Shown here: piece by piece, positions 49,560 to 61,445 of the stretch
Position numbering within the stretch: the stretch's first letter is position 1
Layout: each line of letters opens with the position of its first letter
The notes under the pieces: generated by a model
Databases searched by the model: none
What the model was told of the DNA's origin: nothing
What the model saw: the letters and a program-made list of their open reading frames with translations, nothing else
Made by a program: the position numbers and the translations under genes
Source: Hepsetus odoe
Taxonomy: Eukaryota > Chordata > Actinopteri > Characiformes > Hepsetidae
Direction of reading: 5' to 3'
Assembly: GCA_017165825.1 (NCBI GenBank)
Contig: CM029372.1
Coordinates: 21,653,111 to 21,717,110, forward strand
Length of the DNA stretch: 64,000 bases

Positions 49560-51120
49560 CACTCTTTTATCACCTGCACTCTGTACTTTGTCTGCTTATT
49601 CTCAGTCTCAGTGTCTTGCCCTGCTCCCCAAGAGGACTATGCAGGGAATTGATCTCCAAAGCCAGCTTAATTAAACAGGCTGGTATAAATTAGGCACTTT
49701 TACAGCAGGGCCACCTGACATGTTTACAAGATTAATTGAAGCATCTTTTATACCTGAGAGGTGGTTGGGGAGGACCTGCCAGGCCTGCCAGATGGAGCTA
49801 GGACCTGAAGAAGGGCAAGAGAGAACAAGCGATAGGCAGATGGATATATAGGAGGACAAGCAGAGAGGGAGACATATATTGAGAAAACAAGGAGTTCTCT
49901 TGACTTGTGTGTTTGATGTTCTTTGGACAGGCCCCGGATGGATTGTGATAAATCATACAATGTGCACTCTTGAATAAATGGAAACAGGGATTTTATTAAA
50001 TGTACATGTGTGCACGGCAGGAGCTTCACTCCCTGAGGCACCTGCTAGGCTTTGGAACATGCCAGCAGAGAGGGATTAAGAGAATAGTTAACTTTTCCTC
50101 ATTTCTCTTCTGTACTGCTTTAAATTTCCCTGTCGGTTTGAGAGAAGTCTGTGCGCTTTTTCTCTTTGGCAGTTGGTCTCGTCTTCTTTATAAGTGCACA
50201 GTAGATTTGGCCCATCCTCTCAGATCAGGTCTGGTAGTCCTGATGAGGGAGGGGTGAATGCTGCGTTGCTCTAAAGTCCTGGTAGTCCTGGTAGCTGGAA
50301 GGAGGGCATTTGTAATAGATTCAGAATGAGAGATCTCATCAGACCATTCACGATAGGGAAGTGTGACGCTCTGAATACTGCGAATGCTGTGAGATGTTTA
50401 AAATTCCCCATGTAAACACATTAGGGAACTACTTGTCTTAGGTAACAAAGATAGAGAAACATTCATCAAAACAGTGCCTTCACACATGCATAAATGCATG
50501 AGTCTCATTTCGTGTCAGAGGCCGTCAGCAGCCCCCAGTTCCCCATGCAGAACAACGAGAGCTTTTGCTCACAGGAAACTCTCTCACTCACAACTATCGC
50601 CCTTCATCAACTACCTCATCTTTCTATTTCTCATTCTCTCTCTATCCCTCTCTCTCTGTTTCCCCTTCTTTCTGTTTCTCTCTCTCTCTTTGCCTCTCAC
50701 CGTCTCTCTCTAACCTACCCCTGTGTGTCAGATAAGGGACTAGTGTGTATACAGCAGCTCTGAGTCTGTGTATGTGATTTGCATCCATCTTTATCCTCAA
50801 TACCAGTAGTGGGAACAGTTATACTTATTTAAATCTCATCAGTGGCCCTCTTGAAGCAACACAATATGAAGTAACAGTGCAGTGTCAAATTCAAAAACCT
50901 CATCCTTTTTCCCCTGTTCTTTATATGCTTAAATAAGATGAAATAACTAACTATTGGATTTTTAAAATTGGATTGTGTTTTCTTGCACTTAGCGCAGTGC
51001 TTCACTTTAGAAGCCAAATTACTATTTTGTGTGTGTGCATTTGAAATTAAATGAGATGTGTAAATGTTAACGTAAACGTAAAGCATGCAAATGTTTGCAC
51101 CCTTTCAGTCGGACGGCTAC
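49560..51120. other. intronic sequence with a CT-rich tract
   Basis: Mostly unique. A CT-rich, Leu/Ser-encoding low-complexity tract covers about 50630-50712. No exon is supported. Confidence 0.4.
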
Positions 51121-51126
51121 TGTTTT

Positions 51127-51127
<1 letters not shown>

Positions 51128-51158
<31 letters not shown>
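51128..51158. repeat. (GTT)n trinucleotide microsatellite
   Basis: Ten consecutive TTG/GTT units following TTTTT and followed by TTTTTCCCCC. It is non-coding. Confidence 0.95.
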
Positions 51159-51159
<1 letters not shown>

Positions 51160-51512
51160 TTTCCCCCTCATTAGACTCATTGCTCCTTAGTCTGAGTTAG
51201 CCTATTATCAGCCTTAAATATTATCAAAATCATTAATAATTAGATTAGAATAATTAGATCACAAAACTGTGTGTATGCAAGCTTACCTATTTTTATAGTG
51301 CTATCTACCTATATTTATTGTGCTGTTAAACACAATTTCAATCAAATAAACATTTTTAATTATGATTTATATGATTTTCAGCTTCTTATTTCGCTTGGGA
51401 CCTCGGCTGCACTGACTAAACTGAGTAGAGTGTAAAAGGTTTAATGAGGACAGCTCAGTTTCCTCATTACTTTGTGTCACCTTTGGAAATGCTATATAAG
51501 CAGTGGCAAATG

Positions 51513-51708
51513 GCAGTGGTGGTCTAGTGGTAGGGTACTTGTCTATGGACCTATGGACCAAGAGGTCCCAGGTTTGAATCCCATCTCTAGCACTACCACC
51601 ACTGGGTCCCTGAGCAAGACCCTTAACCCTGAATTGCTCAGGGGGGACTGTCCCTGTAATTAGGACATGGAAGTCGCTCTGGATAATGTTAATGTAATGT
51701 AAATGCAC
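51513..51708 (+). repeat. complete tRNA-derived SINE (family B)
   Basis: Box A TGGTCTAGTGG is at 51519-51529 and box B GGTTTGAATCC at 51571-51581. The body has CTGAGCAAGACCCTTAACCC and GGGGGACTGTCCCTGTAATT, ending TGGAAGTCGCTCTGGAT and an AATGTAATGTAAATG tail. It is the reference copy for the insertions at 33250 and 61605. Confidence 0.85.
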
Positions 51709-51714
51709 TAAATA

Positions 51715-54590
51715 TAGCAGTCTTTATAAACCATGGCAACAAAAGCTCATCTTACATTCAGAAATGCTGACACTGGGCATCTAAAGGCATAAAAATAATT
51801 GCCGCTGTGAACATAGAAAACAAACAAAGAATATATTATAGAGAGATGTAACAGTTAACAGAATACATGGTATAAAACTAACAAAATCTGACTGGGACAT
51901 GAAAACATGTCAACATTCAGGATAGTCCTGCAGAAACATAGCTTTTTAGCTACCATCAGCAGTCCCAGGGATGTTAATGCATGTCTCTGTTTGGATGGCC
52001 ATGTAGCCCTAACACTTCCCCCTCCCCCTCTGTCCCAACAAGAACTGAGACCCCCCGAATTGTGAACGCGCCATGCAAAGTGGTAGGGCCAAGGGGCGAA
52101 AGAGGATAAGGCGTTAACCATGTGTGGCCTTTTCTCATCTTTGGGATCTCAGGGAGTTTATCCAATTTCTGCTGGAAGACTTTTCATGTGATAGGACTGT
52201 TTATGTTTAGGGTAAAGAAGGCATTGCCCCAGATGTGCCTGAAATTTTCTTAACATTGTATAAACATACAGCAGCTGGAGATACTTTAGGGTCACACTGA
52301 GGTCTTTGGCCCCAGGCTGGGCCTCTCACTTGTCCATGCCATGAACATATTTTACATATGAACTGTGATTACATTTCCATGACTGTTTGTATAAAATACA
52401 AAGTATATGCATATGTTTCATAATAACATACATTTACGCAAAAACCGTTGTTGCTGCATAGCGTCATTGCAGTGTCATTGTGTGCAGGGCTCCACCTGAT
52501 GGTTTCGTTTGTTCGTTTGTACTCATATGAACCAGTTGTTTGCTGACCCAAGGAGGCTGACTTTAACTGCAGTATTTAAGGCGGAACATGAGCCAGTCAG
52601 AAAAGTAAATAGGTTTTTAACTGCGTTGCGTTCAGCCTGATCAGCATATAATAACCTGCCAGATCATCTGTAATCATCTGCATCTGTTTCTTCACTGCTT
52701 CTTGTCTTACGTTATATGACTTTGTTCTGCTTGAATGACTCATATTTAGGGCAGTGTGTATATTATCAAATAAAGTACAATTAAACTTAAACTGGTCAGG
52801 TACAGCAACTGGACTGAAAAGAAGAGTCAGGAAGCCTGGAGAACTTCTCTAATAGAAGAAAAGTCTGGCTTTTTGGAAGCCAACATGGAAGGAACAGGGG
52901 TGGTTCAGGACCTTTGCTTTGTGTGTAATATTAAACTGTAGTACTAGTGTTTGGTTTGTATGATGAGCCCAGAACTGAGTGCATGGATGTGATAAGATAT
53001 GAAAGAATGAGTTGCTTGCTGCTGTTTAGTTCCAGGCCTGGGCCAGGTGACAGCAGCGCTTAGTTTGATGGACAGAAAGTGGCGAGAGGCTCCTATGCAT
53101 ATCCCGAGATGTGAAGGGCCGCGGCCAGCTGCTGATGTTATCCTCTCACTTCATCTGAGAGCTCACTCCATGAATCATTACAGCCCAGCAGCTTTCTTCT
53201 CTCATTAGCAACCCGTTACGCGCCAAGGACTTCTCACTGCTTCACAAGCTCCGCAGAGAGCTTGAGAAAAAGAGGAGATGCCACATGAAGCAAACTTTTC
53301 TAATTTGTGATCAGCGTTTGTGTTTCTTTGTCTGCTGTTCTGGCATCCTCTGCTTTTGTGCCAAATTTTATTCTCTTCCTTGTGCTTTTCTAACTCTCGC
53401 TGGGTCCCTGCTCTATTTCCATCTCTCTCTTTCTCAGACTCTCTCTGTCTCTTGGCCTCTACTTACAGTTCCCGTGTCATCTTGCTTAAGTAGGTTGTGA
53501 CACTACGTTATATACGGCTTTCTTTATTACAGAAACATTTTAACAGAAATTTGATCTGCTTTGTCACCATCTTGACTTCTGATAGACTTTGGGACAGCAA
53601 ATTTCCTCAATTACCTCCAGACAATAAAATAGTTTTCTTTTTACTTATATTAGCCTTGTAGCACCTGTGCAAAACTAAAAAGAGCAACTTTTGGATGCAA
53701 TGTCTTGGCCGGGCAAGTAAATTTAGAAGAAGGGGAAGCTGTGAAATTGATTTTTCCGTGTTGAACTACTGCTTTAAGGCACAAGATTTAGAGTTGTACT
53801 CTATGAACCATGAACGGCAGAGAGGAGGTGAGCCTACAGGACATAAGGTGACATTTCGGAACCCCATTTTTCCTGTTTTCCTAAGAAAAGAAAACGCCAA
53901 AGAAAACAAGTGTAAGCCAAGAGTGGTGATGAATATTTCATGAGAACAGTCTTGCATCTACTCAGACATTGCTCTGAATCATAAATAGCACCTCACATTT
54001 ACTGTATGAGATGACAGCACAGCACTCATTTAATAGGCCAAACATTCGTTTTAATTATTTGCTTGTTACTTGGTTTGTGGCAGAACCTCCATCGCTGTTA
54101 TTGAACCCTTAATTCCCCAGAGAGTTTGACTTTTTTGGCTTTATCTTTCCTCGGAAAAGGAAGCATGGGTTTTGGTTATTGATTGCCGTCTGTGGCTTCC
54201 TCTTTTTCTTTTCTTTTTTTTTTCATTTTAGCATTTGAGCCTGAAGTCAATTTATATGATGGAATTCTGTTAAGAGACAGGGGTTAATAACTAACGGGAG
54301 CCTTTGTGTGAATAATCCTTTCTTTGTCCTTTCGAGATGGGGAAATACGCAGCTACTGAAATGAATATGCTGCATTAAAGAGGGGCTTAAAGACTCATTG
54401 AGGCAGTGTCCTCTCTCTGTGTCCCTCTTTAGTCTCAGTCAAGGTGAGACAGAGAAAGCAAAGCTTCCAAAGTGTTATTCTAACCCCGCCTGTGTCTGCC
54501 GAGGCTTGTGCCTTTGCAAGTTCAACTGCGTGGGCTTGAATAGGGAACGTGCGCTCTAACAATGTGTGTTGGACCTTTTGTGTCTCCCAG
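51715..54590. other. last part of intron 1, no other exon seen
   Basis: Unique sequence up to the acceptor of the shared exon. The segment at about 53080-53290 is repeat-free with balanced base composition and contains an ATGCATAT octamer-like motif near 53096; it is a candidate regulatory block, untested. The pyrimidine tract CTTTTGTGTCTCCCAG at 54575-54590 serves the downstream exon. Confidence 0.45.
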
Positions 54591-54737
54591 GACTGAATCC
54601 ACTGCCCTTTGACCCTGCTACCAACAACGAACCACTGCAGTTCAACGGCTCCAATGGTCCTCTGGTGTCCGAGTGTCCCCTGGAGAACGGCACAGAGAAC
54701 AACAGCAAGAAAAGGAAGAGGCCTAATCTTCCTCCAG
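54591..54737 (+). CDS. shared internal coding exon (49 codons, phase 1-1)
   Basis: This is the best-supported coding segment in the window. It has a good acceptor (TTTGTGTCTCCCAG|GA), an open frame across all 147 bases and a good donor (CCAG|GTAAAC). Both ends are phase 1, so it can be skipped or included without a frame change. The peptide begins GLNPLPFDPATNNEPLQ and includes LVSECPLENGTENN. It ends SKKRKRPNLPPG, with nine Asn, nine Pro and a KKRKRP cluster that resembles a monopartite nuclear localisation signal. Codon third positions are GC-rich compared with the flanking introns, as expected for coding sequence. With no aromatic residues beyond Phe and no predicted helix, it looks like a disordered linker. 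I do not recognise the protein; a transcription or chromatin regulator is an inference from the basic cluster and the locus architecture only. Confidence 0.8.
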
Positions 54738-56497
54738 GTAAACATTAGCATGCATGACACAACCTAATACCAGGTGGTGTGCGAGTTGACTGTAAGGGAA
54801 CCCTGTCTTTGATAATGGGAGTGGTAAACAGCTGCAGTGCTGACATTACCCAGGTCTGTAGATAGTTTGACCTCTGTCAGCTCTGTGTGTGTGACTTGCA
54901 GTGTGAAAAGAGGCTGAGAGCTAACTTTAGCTGAATTCTTCTGTATTTCCCTATGGATGGTCCACTTCAAACCCCTGTAAAATTAACCGCGGGATCCTGA
55001 GCTTGTTAATGTAATCATAAGTCGAGAAGTGAAGGGAAAGGAACGTCCATGTGAATGAGAGATGTTTGTTGAAGGTTCTTTTGGAGAATAGACTGGAGAA
55101 GATGAATTGTCAGTATAAATGAGACCTTCTTTTTCGTTTGTGTTTGTGTGTGTTCCCATCCCTCTACCTCTGGAGCTAATGGCACCTCCTGAGATTACAT
55201 TTATTCCAGTGTTTGTCTGTTCAAACATGCTATTGCTGGCAAATGCATCTTACCAAGCGTGTTTTTGTTACTTCTTAACTCTTTGCGGTCCTGTTTGCCT
55301 CTGGAGCAGCACAGCCGCCCGGGGCTTGGAGCAAGTATGATTAGGACTTAAAAGAATGCAAATGATGGCGAGTGGCACTCCTTATCCCTTCTCTGTTCCT
55401 CATGTATCCATACAACTGACACAAATGGAAGTGAAATGGCCCATTGTGATCTAGTCGCAGTCAGGAGCCGGGTGTGCAGATCAAAGCCAGGCAGCTAGCT
55501 TTAGATCAAAACCTCCTGGCGCTAATCTAATCTGCCCATTTCAGAGCACTCATTTTCTTAGAGCATGTACTCCATCTGTATTCACTGAACTGAATATCCA
55601 CAGTCTCCGAGTGCTAGCCTGTAAGAGTGTGTCCATCTTTTAGTCTGAGAGTAGAACAATATCATAGTGATGCGGTTGTTATGGAGCTACTCCCCAATCT
55701 TTCTTACAGGCGGCGACAATTAGCATCCATGATAAGCCCCTCAATGACATTTAAGTAGTAAGAAATGTTTTGAGATGCTAACGTCGGCCTGCTGGCCACA
55801 TGTCCTTTCCTGCTTCATCACCGTTGCAGACAGTGACCCCATATGGATCTGCTTAGCGACCGAGAAATAGTGAACAGCATTTCTCTTTAGGAACAGTGCC
55901 GATTTGCTGCTCAGTCTGTCATTATGCTTTACTCTTATCCACCAAGCCAGATCAGTCTGTTCCCTGCAGAAGGAAAAAGAAAAAGTAAATGAGGAGTCCA
56001 AGCATCTGGAATGTAATGCATTCAGCTGCTGCAATGTCCTTTGGCCACATGAGACAGAGGAAGTTCTCCCTGCGTCTCTGAGGAGGAGAACTAATGCAGA
56101 GGGGCGTAGACTAATTACCAACCATGCTGAGTTAACCTCCTTAAAGCATTGTAATGGATAGATTCATCTCATTAGCTGTAGCACTCCATTGGAGTGGGTC
56201 CACCCCTGGCTGTATATTGTAGCAGAGCGGGAGGAAGCGAGTGTGCCCAGGCCTCTTGGCAACATGTTTATGCCATGTGCTCCAACCAGCTTCTTCCCTA
56301 ACAGCTGAAAGACCTCTAATTGGTGTCCGCTTACCACTTAGGCACCACGGCTGGCATAAATCGAGTCAAATAGCAGTGACTGTTTTGACACTTTGTTAAT
56401 AATGTCCTTTGTGATGTTAGCACTGATGCAGCGTTGCTGAACCATTTAGAGCAACACTTTCAGCTTGCTTGTTAAGGTGTTGCTTCAAACATTTCCT

Positions 56498-56503
<6 letters not shown>

Positions 56504-56534
<31 letters not shown>
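56504..56534. repeat. (CT)n microsatellite
   Basis: About 15 CT units, then TTTTTCTCCCTCTCCCCCC. The ORF starting just before it is low-complexity at its N-terminus and SINE-derived after that. Confidence 0.9.
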
Positions 56535-56536
<2 letters not shown>

Positions 56537-56571
56537 CTCCCTCTCCCCCCAAATGCTTTTCTTCTTCTGCA

Positions 56572-56705
56572 TTTGCAGCTGAAGTGCCCTTGGCAAGGCA
56601 CTTAACCTCTCAACTCCTCCCTAGGCGCAGAAAGGCAGCCCACTGCTCCTGTTCTAGGTTTGTGTTCATTGCCAGTGTGCTGGGGTCTTGGGCTAAGATG
56701 CAGAG
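56572..56705 (+). repeat. SINE body fragment
   Basis: The sequence AAGTGCCCTTGGCAAGGCAC followed by TTAACCTCTCAACTCCTCCC, then CAGCCCACTGCTCC and AAGATGCAGAGG, is a recognisable tRNA-SINE body of the same general architecture as family A but a different subfamily. It lacks the tRNA-like head and the tail. Confidence 0.6.
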
Positions 56706-57992
56706 GAAATATTCATTGCCTTCAGCACAGAATTTCATTCATTTACTTTATTGCAATAATTATGTGGCCTCCTTACCTATATTTCATGTATACTGTGAAT
56801 TTATACTTAGTTCTGTACATTACAGCTCACTTGAAACTCTTGCTTTACCCATGCTCACATTAATACTGCTTTAGTTAGCATCATCTATGTTCCCACACAA
56901 ACTGAAGGACTGGTTTATAGAAATGTCATGGGAAACTACGGAATATTAAGAAAAGTCCATTAAAAGCCAGTAAGACACTGAGATTTCATATTTGAGAATA
57001 TTTATTCTTGCTTATTTCTTATATTTTAGGTAATAATAAGTTTTAATATTTAATATTGCAGTACAGATATATATAGATATATCTGTCTCTCTATATATAG
57101 ATAGTATGTCAGAAAGCCTGTCATATTAACACACGCTTCTTGAGGAATGTAACGTTTCCTAATAATATTTTGCTAGAATTATGAGAGTGTGTGTTGGTGT
57201 GGGTTGTATTATTGACTTTAAAGTAGATTTGAAACAAAACAACTAAAATATCATTTAGCAATTCATTTTATATCCAGCTGCATACCAATGAAGGAGGATG
57301 CTCAGTCTAGCAAACTCTGCAGATTGCTATACTGTTTAAGTATTTAAATAAGCATCTTTTTAACCACTGTCCATCTGCTTTCTTCTTTTTAAAGAACGAG
57401 GTAGTGGTCATGGAATTTCACTGGTTATTTATTTTTTTTTAATAGCTATATACATTGCTCAAAATAGCAGTTATCCAATACGCATGTTTATTCTCTGGAA
57501 TAAACTCAACAGAGAACACGCTAGCCTTCATTTTTACTGCCACTGAAAACAGTGTCCAGTAGAGTCCCGCAGACCTTCCAACGAGTCTGGTGTGCAGAAC
57601 TGACAGCTGTGTGTTTTGTGTCTGTCATCGGCTGGCCTTTTAGTTTTCAAGCACATTATTCCGTGTTGCTCTCCAACTTTAATGTTAAGAGAGGTTCATG
57701 ACCTTCTTTGGCACTAGCTGGTACATAAACTGTGGAATTTGTGCTGGATTTTGTCCTGGAAACTACTGTCAAAAAATAAAAAATCAAGACTGCAAGAACA
57801 TCATGATTGTACATGATCCAACTTACACAAACTTTGGGAACCCCATTTAACAGAAAATTAGTTATACAGTCCAGCGACTGTCTTAGCAGCAGGAAGAGCG
57901 TGTGGGGAAACTCTTTGAAGCTAGTTCATAAAGTTGCATAATTCATATCTTTTTCTCCAGCTGCCATTATAAGCACCTATACTCTTCAGTAG

Positions 57993-58168
57993 GGGTCACC
58001 AGTCGTCTCATCAGAGTGCCAGCACGAATGCTGGTTTTCATTTCTTCCAAGCAGGGGCACACCACATAAACCAAGTGACTAAACGAGTGAAATTAGGCGT
58101 GCTCTGCTTCTTTGGAGTGGAACCCTGCAGCGAAAGCAGCCCCATTGAGGACCTTTGCTCTACATCCT
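57993..58168. repeat. foldback (MITE-like) non-autonomous element
   Basis: The left arm (about 58030-58062: GGTTTTCATTTCTTCCAAGC then AGGGGCACACC) and the right arm (about 58098-58131: GGCGTGCTCTGCTTCTTTGG then AGTGGAACCCTGCAG) are imperfect reverse complements around a central 35 bases. The outer ends AGGGGTCACC at 57993 and TTGAGGACC near 58146 resemble the edges of a small repeat common in fish genomes. No coding capacity. Confidence 0.5.
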
Positions 58169-58860
58169 ATCACCCACATTTTCTAACAGTGAATTTCAGC
58201 TGCCAAGTTTCACTTAGCGTTGGCAGCAGCAATGTCATGACTCCTTTAAAAGCTGAGAAACTCTCTTCTTTGTGTGTCTTAAAAGATTTTCTATTGCCTG
58301 ACTGTCACCTAGAAACGACACAGGGCCTGAATGATCCGTGCATTTTTTAGCAAGGCAGGGAAGTGAGGGTTGGCAGAGTGAAATGCTGGAAGTAGATAGG
58401 CAGTCATGGCTGCTGTGGGCCTTTGCTACCCTGTGTGCATTAACCTTTGGTGAGTGCTGCCAGGGAAATGCTGGCTAAAACACTATTGATTGGCAAGGAA
58501 AGAGTAAGATGATCTAGTGTTAGGCTGCTTTTGCTCTCACTGGACTTAGACAAAAGCAAAGCAGAGCTGCACTCCAGCAAGAAGAGAGAGCGTGGGAGGA
58601 GCTCACCAAAGGCTGGCTTGCCTGTCTGGCTCTCCGCATTGTTGTGTGTGCTACTGTGTGAAATTGTTTGGTTCGACATACACTCCGTGCACACACACTC
58701 CCAAGTAGGCTAGACAGGGATGTATTACTCTGGTTCTTGTTTGCTGCTGAAAGCTGTAGTTTTGGAGTGGATGTTCTGGGGTATACTCATATTAGTGTGT
58801 GCATCGTGACCATCTGATTCTGTATGTACTAGAAAAGGAAAGCAAATTACTTCTGAATAT

Positions 58861-59640
58861 CTCATGGCTATGGCACCCATCAAGAAGTTGGATATATTAG
58901 GCAGTGAGTGACAGGGTCTGATGTCCTCCAGGACATCAGGTTTTGTTGGGCCCAAGGCTCAGTGATGAGTGTGGAGAGTGAAGGTTAGCTTGTCTGTTCT
59001 GATCTCACAAAAGAGGTAATGTGTTACAAACTGAGGTGAAAAAAATGAATGCTTACACAGTGCATCACAGCTGGACGTGTATAGGGCTGCGAAGCCACAG
59101 ATCAGAGTGCCCATGCTGACCCTGGCTGCCACCCACAACACTGCAATGGGTATGTCATTAACAGAACTACATCATTAAGTAGTGGAAGAAGGTTGTCTGT
59201 TTTGAACCATCACATCTTATCATGCAGTTCAGTGTGTGTACAAGACTCAGCAACAGGTTACATTATGGGCAGAAGGGAAGTTGACCAAGGCAGCGCAATG
59301 CTCTGGGCAGTGTACCGCTAGTGACCGTGCCCTCTTTCAGCAGGATGATGTGGCCTGTCACACTGCAAACATTGTTTAATAATGGTTTGAGGAACATGAC
59401 AACGAGTTTGACGTGTTGACCCAGTCTCAAAATCCTTCATTTTTATCCTGCCCAGCATCATTGGACTTCAATGGACACGCTAGTCTGATCCATAGAGATC
59501 CAACCTCACAGTTTACAGACCTTAAAGATCTGCTGCTAATGACTTGGGAGACAGGTCCCACAGCACAGATGTCTTTTGGAGTCCTATGGGGTCTCACTAT
59601 TCTTTTACTGCTTAATATATCCCACTTCTTCATAGGTGTT
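58861..59640 (+). mobile_element. decayed Tc1-like transposon (another lineage)
   Basis: The left part has GCACCCATCAAGAAGTTGGA and TATATTAGGCAG, a typical leader. Remnants of the transposase follow: ATCACAGCTGGACGTGTATAG (the helix-turn-helix region) with GTGCCCATGCTGACC near 59105, and CAATGCTCTGGGCAGTGT near 59296. CTCTTTCAGCAGGATGATGTG near 59332-59352 encodes LFQQDDV where the family has FQQDNA, the second catalytic Asp region. TGGTTTGAGGAACATGACAACG is near 59383. Further right the reading DLKDLLLMTWE matches the C-terminal part. There are no intact terminal repeats and many stops. It differs in sequence from the other four Tc1 copies. Confidence 0.8.
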
Positions 59641-60955
59641 TTTACTCACAGTCCTACTCAGAGTGTGTCATCAAGCAAAGGTCGGATTTGTAACACAAAG
59701 CTGACCCAAAAAGTAGTAAAACATTAAAAACACATTTATTTTTGGTATTTACCTTTTTGAGAGAGGAGTATTCAAATATCATCAGTCCTTTTCTATCACC
59801 TTTCTAACGAATGAGACCCTGGGCACCATGGGAGTGATGATCATCAGCATGACACCAGCAGCCCACATGGACTTTCAGCCTTGCCATTAGCCCATTAGCG
59901 TCAGCACTGCTATTTTAATCAACGCCATGCCTACCCACGGGCTGTGTAACACTCGGACTCGGGCTAAATAAAGTGAGAAACGCAGGCAGGCTTCACCGTG
60001 CTGTTCCGCCCTACCTGCACAGCGGATTTGGCCGCGAGGCTGATAGTGTCATTCTGTATTGTGGCAGCGGCAGCACTAAGACCTTGTGACATCTCCGATG
60101 ACGAGTGACAAGGGCTGATTGCAGATATGTGAGCTAAATGTTTACGCTGATCTCTCTCAGCCTGCCGCAGACAGCTGCATTCAGTCAATCAACACCGTTA
60201 TAGACCTCTGTCCGTGCCGTCGCTCAGCCACAGTCGGCATCACCTCCTCAAACTGTTTATCTGTGGGTGCGTGGGCCTTGTTCCATGTGTGTGGAGGGGC
60301 ACATGTATGTTAAAGTGTGTTTTTCGCTTGTGCTCAAATGAATGGAGTAAGAAATGCATTGGATGCAAGTGTGAGTCCGCCCCTCCTTCTGTGTATTAAT
60401 TGTGTAGGTGTTTCAGTGGATATATAGTTTATTTTTAGCCATCATACATCCATCTTCATCTTTCCCGCTGTTGCAAGAGTAATGGAGCGCAGTTATGTTT
60501 TCTATCTTCATGAGAACCGGCTGCAGAAAGCAGTTGTCACATTTAGTTATATTACATTTCAGTAAATTGCAGTGGAGCCCATTGAGTATATGTTGATGGG
60601 AGGGGTTCAGAAGAAAAAAAAGACTTCTGTGCATCCCTGCCCACTTGCTCCAGATGAAAAGGAATATCAGACATGTATCCACCTTTCATAACGTGATATT
60701 TTATCAACTGTGCTTATTCTCTTTTATGAATAAGAAAAGATCCTGATCACATGGGGATTCTCTTTAATCCTCATCTGTGAAGCTATGCTGCCTATCATAT
60801 AGTTCTTAAAGTCTCCCCCTCTCCGTTCTGTCCCAGTAGTCTGTATGTTTTACTCTCCAAGCTGGCTCTTAGCTCTTGGCTGTAAACAAAAGCAGTGCAA
60901 TATGCCTGGTCCTTGCAAGAAAATAATAGGATGTAGTGTTGTATTACATCCAAAA
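59640..60955. other. intronic sequence, nothing recognised
   Basis: Unique sequence between two Tc1 relics with no exon or assignable repeat. Confidence 0.4.
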
Positions 60956-60957
60956 TT

Positions 60958-61430
60958 ACAGTACTGATTAAAAGTTTGTAAATCCTTTAGAGCTGAATAT
61001 ATTCAAGCATAAATACGAGCGAAAACAACATGAGACTACATCGGTTATGTAGTTATTAAGTCACTAATGACTTTCTGAGATTGGTTAGTATCCTAGAGCT
61101 CTAGGATTTGCATTTCAATTTGAAGGTGAGGTTAGACTCCAGTGTTTCTAATCAATGAGATGGCAGTCAGGTGTGATACCCTGTTTATTCAAAGAACATT
61201 GATTAATCAAAGTCTGATATTTAAATCATGTTTGTGAAAGTTAGTTACGGCATGAACAAAGGAGATTTTTGAGGACTGCAGGGATGAAAGAGTTGTTGAT
61301 GTTCATCATCCAGGAAAATGTTGCTCACTTTGAGGAGTGATGGACTGAAGACAAGCAAGGTGCAGCATCACAAAGGAACCCAGCGTCTCCCAAAGACAAT
61401 TAAGTGACTTCCAGTCAGGGTTCTGTGTGC
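60958..61430 (+). mobile_element. 5' part of a Tc1-like transposon, truncated
   Basis: The left end ACAGTACTGATTAAAAGTTTGT with a TTTAGAGCTGAATATATTC continuation is a Tc1-type terminal repeat. The leader includes AATTTGAAGGTGAGGTTAG, GGTGTGATACCCTGTTTATTC and TTCAAAGAACATTGATTAATC. The start of the transposase ORF is recognisable at ACGGCATGAACAAAGGAGATT near 61247, followed by KGAVVDVHH-type remnants. It ends near 61430 without catalytic region or right terminal repeat, just before a SINE chimera. Confidence 0.75.
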
Positions 61431-61445
61431 ATTTCCTTCTGAGGA

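Larger units (their letters stand above)
8937..54590 (+). other. putative intron 1 (about 45.7 kb)
   Basis: The interval runs from the GTAGGG donor at 8937 to the CTCCCAG acceptor ending at 54590. It holds nearly all the transposon relics described in this window plus long unique stretches. Its length, the presence of an internal alternative first exon at 45176 and the large repeat-poor blocks are typical of vertebrate regulatory-gene introns. The extent depends on both exon calls being right. Confidence 0.45.
54738..57990 (+). other. start of the following intron
   Basis: Begins with the donor GTAAAC; no matching acceptor-donor pair with coding potential is seen before the right edge. Contents: a (CT)n tract at about 56504-56532, a SINE fragment at 56572-56705, a short TATATAGATA tract near 57068-57105, and otherwise unique sequence. 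The block at about 55440-55620 has no repeat but no exon signature either. Confidence 0.5.

Noticed and set aside
56497..56874. 125-codon ORF
   Set aside because: N-terminus is CT repeat and the middle is SINE body; nothing else is recognisable.
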